DNA of 64,000 bases from Bermanella sp036960565 (GTDB taxonomy: Bacteria; Pseudomonadota; Gammaproteobacteria; Pseudomonadales; Oceanobacteraceae). Location: NCBI GenBank assembly GCA_036960565.1, contig JBALXQ010000005.1, positions 88,292 through 152,291 of the forward strand. Reading direction: 5' to 3'. Below the pieces are notes generated by a model. That model was not told the origin of the DNA. It made no database searches and worked only from the letters and a program-made list of their open reading frames with translations. Shown piece after piece: positions 61,988-64,000 of this stretch (the first letter of the stretch is position 1; every line of letters begins with the position of its first letter). A program made the translations under genes and the position numbers.

Positions 61988-64000
61988 ATGATAAAACCAA
62001 GCTGGGACGTATTTAGAGCTAAGTTTTCAGATAACCCACAGTTTAATTTCGAATGGTTTTGCTACCTTTTATTTTCTAAAGAATATAACAAACCATATGG
62101 AATATTTAGATACAAAAATCAGTCCGCAATAGAAACAAACCCCATTGAAGTAAAGGATCAGATCATAGGGTTTCAGGCAAAGTTTTATGATACGACGCTT
62201 TCCAAAAATAAACCTGAATTAATAAGCATGCTAGTTAAAGCTAAGCGTGACTACCCTGGTCTTACAAAACTAATAGTGTATACCAACCAGGAATGGGCAC
62301 AGGCTTACCCTACAATAAGCAACCCGAGTGGGCAGGCTCAAAAGCCAACCGCTCAAATAGAAATTGAGGATGAAGCAAAGAACAAAAACATAGTGTTAGA
62401 GTGGAGAACTCAAAGTTACTTCGAATCAGTTTTCGTGACTCATGACTGCTCTCAAATTAGCAAATACTTTTTTCAGGAAGAAAACTCATTACAAAACCTT
62501 GTAAAAAAACAAGATCGCCATACTGAAAGCATTCTCAGAAGCATTAAGGAAGAGATGTTGTTTTCTGGAAATGGGATAGCAATAGAACGCCCTAATATAC
62601 TAGATTCTCTCACACACAACACTAGCCAGGTTGCTGTAGTATGCGGAAAAGGCGGCATTGGAAAAACAGTTGAAATTAAGAAACTTTACAAAGCCACCAG
62701 TAACTCAAAACCTATATATGCCTTTAAGGCTTCAGAATTTGAACTGGATCAACTTGATGACCTAGTAAAACAAGGAGAAGTAGAAGACTTCTTAATGTTT
62801 TTCGGAGATAGCAAAGACAAGATAATTATAATTGATTCAGCAGAAAAGCTGTTGGACTTAAAAAACCAAGATCCGGTTAAAGAATTCATATCTTTATCAG
62901 TTGAGCATGGTTGGAATATTATATTTACAACTAGAGAGCATTACTTCGATGACCTTAATTATCTTTGTGTCGACATCCTTGGCATTAATCCATTGAAAAT
63001 ATATGTTCCTGAACTTTCAAGTGAAGAATTAACTAATCTATCAAGTATATATAATTTCAAACTCCCTAAAGATGAACGATTGCAACAACTTATTAGAATC
63101 CCATTTTATCTAAACGAATACCTTCGTTTTTATGACGATCAAAATTCCGAGCCATTTAATTTTTTCAGCTTCAAAGAACGACTATGGAATAAAAAGATAA
63201 AGAATGGCGATATACAAAGGGAGAAGGTATTTACTGAACTGGCTATTGAAAGAGCAAACGTTGGTAAATTTTACTTATCAGTTGAACCCTCTCAATTGGA
63301 ATCTGCAAAATCTCTTTCACATGATGAGATTCTTGGTACAGACGGCCCATCTTTTTTTATTAGTCATGATATTTATGAAGAATGGGCTTTAGAGAAACAT
63401 ATAAACATTGAATTTATGAATAAAATTTCAACTAATGATTTTTTCGATTCAATTGGTCAATCGCTTTCAATTAGAAGAAGTTTTAGAAACTGGCTGTCAG
63501 ATAAATTACGCTGTAATGAACCTAGAATAACCAGCTTCATAGAAAAGGCTATTGATGAAAGCTCAATCCATCATATCTGGAAAGATGAATTAATAGTTTC
63601 AATTCTACTATCTGACTATTCAACTGTGTTCTTCGAGAATTTTAGAAGCGACCTGTTAAAAAATGAACTAACACTATTAAAGCGTATATGCTTTATATTG
63701 CGCATCGCCTGTAAGGAACTAGACAACACACTTTTATCACTAATTGGTTTAGAGCTGAACAAGGAACTAAGTTACAGTTTATTTCTTACCAAGCCTAAAG
63801 GTGATGGGTGGAAGTCTTTAATTGATTTTGTATATATCAATGCCGATCAAATAGGTGTAGAAAATCTACGATTATTTACTCCAGTGTTATATGAGTGGAA
63901 CAGCTCCAATAAGAGTGGAGAAACGACAAAAAAAGCCAGCTTGCTTTGCCTTCAATATTATAAGGAGTTAATTAAAAATGGCTCCCACTTATCAAGTGGA
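61988..64000 (+). CDS. STAND NTPase with N-terminal PD-(D/E)XK-like domain, probable antiphage protein, truncated by window end
   Basis: Reading from ATG 61988 gives 671 codons without a stop. Residues of about 1-150 contain an acidic helix (E22), E49/E54 and GFQAKFY (Q63-x-K65), the layout of Mrr/Cap4-like PD-(D/E)XK nucleases, plus LIVYTNQEW. Residues of about 205-330 form an NTPase: P-loop GKGGIGKT (220-227), Walker B IIIIDSAEK (D283) and a TTRE sensor (R316). The rest is helical, as in the sensor arrays of STAND/Avs proteins. It is clearly more AT-rich than the genes to its left, which suggests transfer. It lies in an accessory region with repeats. Confidence 0.8.
   Translation, partial: MIKPSWDVFRAKFSDNPQFNFEWFCYLLFSKEYNKPYGIFRYKNQSAIETNPIEVKDQIIGFQAKFYDTTLSKNKPELISMLVKAKRDYPGLTKLIVYTNQEWAQAYPTISNPSGQAQKPTAQIEIEDEAKNKNIVLEWRTQSYFESVFVTHDCSQISKYFFQEENSLQNLVKKQDRHTESILRSIKEEMLFSGNGIAIERPNILDSLTHNTSQVAVVCGKGGIGKTVEIKKLYKATSNSKPIYAFKASEFELDQLDDLVKQGEVEDFLMFFGDSKDKIIIIDSAEKLLDLKNQDPVKEFISLSVEHGWNIIFTTREHYFDDLNYLCVDILGINPLKIYVPELSSEELTNLSSIYNFKLPKDERLQQLIRIPFYLNEYLRFYDDQNSEPFNFFSFKERLWNKKIKNGDIQREKVFTELAIERANVGKFYLSVEPSQLESAKSLSHDEILGTDGPSFFISHDIYEEWALEKHINIEFMNKISTNDFFDSIGQSLSIRRSFRNWLSDKLRCNEPRITSFIEKAIDESSIHHIWKDELIVSILLSDYSTVFFENFRSDLLKNELTLLKRICFILRIACKELDNTLLSLIGLELNKELSYSLFLTKPKGDGWKSLIDFVYINADQIGVENLRLFTPVLYEWNSSNKSGETTKKASLLCLQYYKELIKNGSHLSSG

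Noticed and set aside
63204..63392. Short ORF inside the STAND gene
   Set aside because: It is in another frame of the uninterrupted 671-codon reading frame that shows NTPase motifs.

Overview
The window looks like chromosome of a free-living, probably marine gammaproteobacterium of the Oceanospirillales/Pseudomonadales type. The evidence is a Pseudomonas-like RssB/RssC pair, MlaA, RdgC, rhombosortase, DUF1853, DUF1315, DUF2797 and PepN proteins, a cNor operon, and many DUF-family proteins usual in that group. This assignment is an inference from protein families; there is no rRNA gene to test it and I found no tRNA gene.

Layout. 1-5.3 kb: a LysR regulator cut by the left edge, divergent from a DUF1330-like exported protein, a TlpA-like thioredoxin and a VTT-like membrane protein; then a porin with a candidate Pho box, and MlaA. 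5.3-12 kb: a PilZ protein, then the rssB-rssC-gpsA-DUF4389-sixA-TraB/GumN run and two alpha/beta hydrolases. 12.3-15.3 kb: a compact TlpA-DUF4266-DUF3570-ApbE cluster, probably an envelope redox/flavinylation module without a described function. 15.4-29 kb: mostly housekeeping genes (thioesterase, rluA, tapT, rdgC, rhombosortase, DUF1853, nadK, phosphoesterase, rhomboid, DUF1315, DUF2797, pepN) with a tandem pair of chalcone-isomerase-like exported proteins. 29-36.5 kb: DUF1329-YCF48-RND exporter operon, a second RluA-type enzyme and a thiolase. 36.5-45.1 kb: DUF1461 protein, dgkA, an unknown coiled-coil membrane protein, plsC, a lipoprotein, an SDR resembling 3-ketosphinganine reductase, and an MBL/LysR/hydrolase group.

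45.3-56.7 kb is an anaerobic nitrogen-oxide respiration block. norCB sit behind a near-consensus FNR/Dnr box and are followed by norD, norQ, norE and norF. After a DUF523 gene comes a two-gene operon, also behind an FNR-like site: a cytoplasmic Nap/Nas-type molybdoenzyme and a single protein fusing a DmsB-like four-cluster ferredoxin to a DmsC-like quinol anchor. No nitrite reductase, molybdenum cofactor or nitrate transport gene is in the window.

56.7-64 kb is accessory DNA: a 124-nt near-palindrome, an ankyrin-repeat gene whose start lies in an 18-bp tandem repeat next to a REP-like inverted repeat, a large M48 metalloprotease gene between two direct repeats exactly 2700 bp apart, and, running off the right edge, an AT-rich STAND NTPase with an N-terminal PD-(D/E)XK-like domain that is probably an antiphage protein.
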